A program made the translations under genes and the position numbers. Positions 15,201-21,200 of a DNA stretch of 36,971 nt are shown piece by piece (positions within the stretch are counted from its first letter, which is position 1; every line of letters starts with the position of its first letter). The notes under the pieces are model-generated. The model did not search any database and had not been told where the DNA came from. It saw nothing but the letters and a program-made list of their open reading frames with translations. Origin of the DNA: CAZCVI01 sp964502145 (GTDB taxonomy: Bacteria; Acidobacteriota; Aminicenantia; UBA2199). The stretch is taken from positions 1 to 36,971 of the forward strand of contig CAZCVI010000074.1 of NCBI GenBank assembly GCA_964502145.1, written 5' to 3'.

Positions 15201-18200
15201 GTTGTGGGAACACCTACTGCCGGACGCACCCACGCTGATCTTGGACAGGTTATCGGCATGTTTGTGAATACCCTTGCATTAAAAAATAATCCCGCTGGCC
15301 AAAAAAGCTTTCCCGCTTTCTTGGCAGAGGTAAAAGAAAACACCTTGAACTCTTTCTCCAACCAGGAGTACCAGTATGAAGAATTGGTAGAGAAAATAGT
15401 AAAAAACAGGGAAACCAGCCGCAATCCGTTGTTTGACACCATGTTTGTTTTGCAAAACCAGGACACCCCGGTAATCGAAAACCCCGGCTTAAAACTGGAA
15501 GCCCATCCCTATGAACTGACCACGGCAAAATTCGATTTAACCCTGATCTGCAATGAAGCGGCGGGAAATATTTACTGCGTCCTGGAATATGCCACCACAC
15601 TGTTTGCACCAGAAACGATCCACCGCTTTGAAAACTATCTAAAGAGATTATGCGCCACCGTGCTCCAAAACCCAAACCAACTCATTCACCACATTGACAT
15701 GCTCCCCGAAACCGAGAGAAAACAAGTGCTGTTCGATTTTAATAATACCTCCGTGCCCTACCCCGATTATAAAACTATCATGCAATTGTTTGCAGATCAG
15801 GTTGACCAGTACCCCGATCATGTTGCCCTTGTATTTGAGCAGCAGCGCTTGACTTTCTCCCAGGTTGAACAGCGGGCCAATCAACTCGCCCATTATTTGT
15901 CCGCTACCCGCGGATTTTTACCCGGTGATCGGGTAGTCGTGTTAATGGATCGTTCCCTGGAATTAATTATCGTGCTTTTAGCCGTGCTGAAAGCCCGTGG
16001 CGCGTATATTCCCATGGATGTATTATTGCCTGCCGAACGATTACGCCTCGTAATTAATGATGCGGCTGTGACTGTGGCTATTTCACAGCACATCTATCTC
16101 GCAAAACTCCATGCTTTCCAAGCCCTATGCCCTACATTTCATACGCTCCTCAGTATTGAGGAACAACAACCCAAGATTAATTCTTTCCCCACCACCCGCC
16201 CCGTTAGCGGGCAGGTCACTGACCCCGCTTATGTCATGTATACTTCTGGTTCTTCCGGGGTTCCCAAAGGCGTGCTTGTCGAACAGCGGACCATTGTCAA
16301 TACGATTATCTGGCGCAAGAATAACTATGAATATGCCCCCGGTTATGTTAGTCTCCAAGTACCCCCTTATTTCTTTGATAGTTCTGTGACCGATATCTTT
16401 ACTCCTTTACTCGGTGGTGCCTGTCTCGTGCTTATCCGCGATGAAGAACGTTCCGATCTGGCCGTGCTCCGCCGAACCATTGTCATAAATAATGTCACCC
16501 ATTTTATTGTAGTACCTATTTTTTATAATGTCATGCTTGAAGAGATCGCTGCCGATTTAAAACATATTAAAATGATCTGTTGTGCTGGCGATAATTTCCC
16601 CGACGAATTGATTCGCAAGCATTTTGATCGTTTACCCCATGTCCGTATATTCAATGAATACGGTCCCACCGAAAACAGCGTGAATGCCACCGCCTATGAA
16701 CTCAAACCCGACAGTACCCGTGCTCTCATTGGCAAACCCATCCATAATGTCGCCGTTTATGTCCTTGATGCCTATCTTTCTTTATGTCCTATTGGCGTCA
16801 CCGGCGAGTTATGTCTCGCGGGTTCCAGTTTGGCCCGCGGGTATTTAAACCGGCCCGAATTAACCGCGCAAAAGTTTGTCAAAGGCAATCTCTCGTTAAA
16901 ACCAGAACCCCTCTTCTATCGTAGCGGCGATTTGGGGCGCTGGTGCCCCGATGGTAACCTCGAATTTATCGGAAGAGTTGACAACCAGGTTAAAATTCGC
17001 GGGATGCGCGTTGAAATAGGCGAGATTGAAAACCATTTGCTCCAACATGAACATATCAAAGAAGTCGTCGTGCAACTCAGACAGGAAAATAATGACGACA
17101 GCTTTCTGTGTGCCTATATTGTGCCCCACATGGCACAGCAAGGTCTTCTTGATTCCACCACCTTAAAGGAATATTGTTCTGAACGACTCCCCCATTATAT
17201 GATTCCCGCCTATTTTGTCATCTTGGATAAATTACCCCTGACGCCCAACGGGAAACTCGATATTCCCGCCCTACCCGCCCCCCAACCCGATCAAACACAG
17301 GCGTATACCGCGCCCCGCAATGAACTGGAACAAAAAATGGTAGAGATTTGGGAAGCCGTATTGGGAAAGAAGAATATCGGGATTCATGATGATTTCTTCT
17401 CTTATGGTGGTGATTCGATCAAATCGATCCAGATTTTGTCCCGTTTGAACAGTGCCGGCTACAAGGTCGAAATGAAAGACATTTTCCAATACCCCGTGAT
17501 TGCCGACCTCTCCCGTCACGTCAAAATACTGTTTCATGAAGCTGATTTGTCTCCCGTTACCGGGCCCATCCCCTTGACTCCTCTCCAGCATGCTTTTTTT
17601 GAAAATTATTCCAGCTATGCCCATCATTTTAATCAGGCCGTTTTGTTTTATTCTTCCACCCCGTACAATAAAGAGGTTCTCGAAAAAGTATTTCTCAAAA
17701 TACAGGAACATCACGATGCACTCCGTATCACGTATAAAATCGATCCGCGCACCCCATCCGCCGTACAAATTAACCAGGGTTTGGATTATCCTTTATCCCT
17801 ACAAGAATATGACTTGCGCTCCCACCCCAACCATTTGGACGCACTAAAAACACATATTAATCAACTTCAAGCCAGTATTGATCTCGAAAATGGTCCCCTC
17901 ATGAAACTGGGCTTGTTTCATCTTGCCGATGGCGACCGCTTATGTATTATTATTCATCATCTCGTGATAGATGGTCTTTCCTGGCGGATTCTTTTTGAAG
18001 ATATCGAAACACTATATCAGCAAATAAGCAGCGGCTTAAACCCCCTGTTACCCGCTAAAACAGATTCCTTCAAACATTGGTCAGAGAAGCTGGCAGAATA
18101 TGCCCATCATAAAAAAGTAGTGCAGGAGTTTTCTTATTGGCAACACCTCCACTCCCAATCCGTACCACCCATACCCAAAGATTTCCCAGTCGAGCAGAAT

Positions 18201-21200
18201 ATTGTAAAAGATTCCCAGATTATCTCTTTTAACCTCCAAGAAGCCGAAACCGCGCTCTTATTAAACCAGGTTAACCGCTGTTATCAAACCGAGATCAATG
18301 ATATCTTGTTAACTGCCCTCGGCTTGGCCATCCAAAAATCATTTGGCCATAACCGTGTATTCATCGCGTTAGAAGGACATGGTCGCGAAAATATTCCCGG
18401 TGAACTCAATATCAGTCGCACTGTCGGTTGGTTTACTACCGAGTATCCCGTGTTACTCGATGTTTCCCATGCCCAGAACACCGGGCGCCAGCTCAAAGAG
18501 ATCAAAGAAACCCTGCGCAAAGTTCCCAATAAAGGTATTGGCTATGGTTTATTAAAATATCTCAACCCAGACACCTCCCAACGGAAAATGAATTTTACGG
18601 TCAAGCCACCCCTTCTTTTTAATTATCTCGGTCAATTTGATGCGGATATTAAAAAAACATCTCCCTTTCAAATCGCGCACGAGTCTACCGGTGAATCCGT
18701 TAGTTTAAACTATGCACGGGAATTTGCACTCATCGTCAGCGGCATGACCGTTAACAATCGCTTAAACCTTTCTATTTCTTATAATACCACCCATTTCAAA
18801 GCAGAAACCATCAGCGCTTTTGCCGCTGAGTTCCAATCCCAACTCCAGCTTATTATCACCCATTGTGTTGCCAAGGAAACCATCGAATATACCCCCAGTG
18901 ATTTTACTTACAGCCAGTTATCTATTGAGTCCCTGCAACGATTGTTGGAAACCTATCCCGATGCCGAGGATATTTATACCCTCTCTCCTATGCAGGAAGG
19001 CATGTTGTTTCATTCCTTGTTGGACAAGTATTCCCGTTCTTATTTCCAGCAGACCGGCTTTCGTTTGCTCGGTGATTTGGATATTCCCCTGGTTGAAAAG
19101 AGCCTCAATTTTCTCGTTAAACGCCACGATATATTACGCACCGCCTTTGTTCATAAAGATACCCCCCGTCCTTTACAAGTCGTTTTAAAAAATAGAACCG
19201 TACAATTTTATTACCAGGATATTTCCCACCTCCCTAATACCCAGGAAAAAGAGAATTTCATCCGTGCGTTTAAAACCAAGGATATCAATACCCCGTTTGA
19301 TTTAAGCACAGACATATTGGTCCGCGCCGCCATACTCCGCTTGGATAACGCCGTATACGAGTTTATCTGGAGTTCCCATCATGTTCTCATGGATGGTTGG
19401 TGTATCGGCATTATCAATACCGAGTTTTTCGCTATCTATAATAGTTATGTCCAGAACCGCCCCCCGGCACTTTCCCTCATCAAACCCTATCGCACGTACA
19501 TTCAGTGGCTAGAAAATCGCGACCAAGAGGAGTCCCGTTTATATTGGCAAAACTATCTTGATTCATTCGTCGAACAAACCCCCATTTTAAAACCAAAACT
19601 AAAGAAAGAAAAAACCCAGCGCGGTTATAATAATAAATCCATCTCCTTCCTAATGGACACAGAGCAAACAATTCGGCTCAATCAGTTCGCTGCCCGCCAG
19701 CATGTCACCATGAATACCCTGACCCAGACCCTGTGGGCCATTTTACTTGGGAAGTATACCCAGAAAGAGGATGTTGTTTTTGGTGCAGTCGTGTCCGGGC
19801 GACCCTCTCAATTAGAAGGCGTCGAATCCATGCTTGGTTTATTTATTAATACCATACCCGTGCGTATTCGCTATTCACAAACCATGAAATTTAATGACCT
19901 CCTCAAACAAGTCCAAGATGACGCTCTCACCAGTGAGACCTATCATTATCATCCTTTGGCTGATATTCAATCCCACACCTCATTGAAGCAAAACGTAATG
20001 GACCATCTTTTTGAATTCGAGAATTATCCCATTGCCGCCCAAATTGAGAACTTTGGTAGTAAAAAAGATCAAGCCACCCAGTCACCCCTTCCTTCTTTCA
20101 CTCTGGCGAATGTCGATGTGGCCGAGCAAACCAATTATGATTTTAACGTCTCTATTGGTGGTGCCGCCCAATTAATGATCGCCTTTCATTACAATGGTAA
20201 TGTTCTTGATGATGATTATGTCGCAGACATTGCCCATCATTTCCAGGTTGCTTTTGAGCAGGTTCTCCAGCCCCAAGAATTACACATTTTTGAATTAACC
20301 ATGTTATCCGCCCAGGACAAGCACCGCTTATTAGAAGAGTTCAACAATACCACCTTCCCCTATCCCCACACCAAAACCATTCCCCAATTATTCCTCGAAC
20401 AATCCCAACGCACCCCCGATGCCATCGCCACCGTCGGCGAAAACACCCATTGGTGCCACATCTCTTACGCCCACTTAAATAACAAAGCCAATCAAATCGC
20501 CCACGCCTTAATAACCAAAGGGATTCACCCAGAAAGTATCGTCGCCTTAATAGTCGAACGTTCCATCGAAATGTTAGCCGCTATATTAGGAATTTTCAAA
20601 GCCGGAGCCGTTTATCTTCCCATCGATCCCCAATACCCCCAGCAACGAATAGATTTTATCTTAAATGATAGTGCCGCAGAATTCCTCATCACCCCCCAAT
20701 TCATCCAAGACGTTACTCACATAACTCCCGTTACTCACGTAACTCCCGTTACTCACGTAACTCCCATAACTCCCACCCATCTCGCCTATATTATCTACAC
20801 TTCCGGCACCACCGGAACACCCAAGGGCGCCATGCTCGAATATCGTGGCATGGTCAATCATATTTACGCCAAAATTAATGCTCTCCAGCTTGATAACACC
20901 GCTATTATCGCCCAGAATGCCTCCCAGATGTTTGATATTTCCGTGTGGCAGTTCTTCACCGCCCTTATTATCGGCGGTAGAACCGTCATATTCCCCAATC
21001 CCCTTATTCTTGAACCCGTCCCTTTTAGAGAACACATCATCAAGCAAAAAATTACTATCCTTGAAGTAGTCCCCTCGTATCTTGCCATGTTTTTAGATGT
21101 GTTTGCCCCCATCCAAACCGATGCTTCCTTTCCCGTCGTATATCTTCTTGTCACTGGCGAAGCTGTTAATGCAACTCTTTTAAAACGCTGGTTTAATAAG

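Noticed and set aside
3651..20780. CRISPR array interpretation of the short repeats
   Set aside because: The units are 9 bp and contiguous with no spacers, and lie inside coding sequence.
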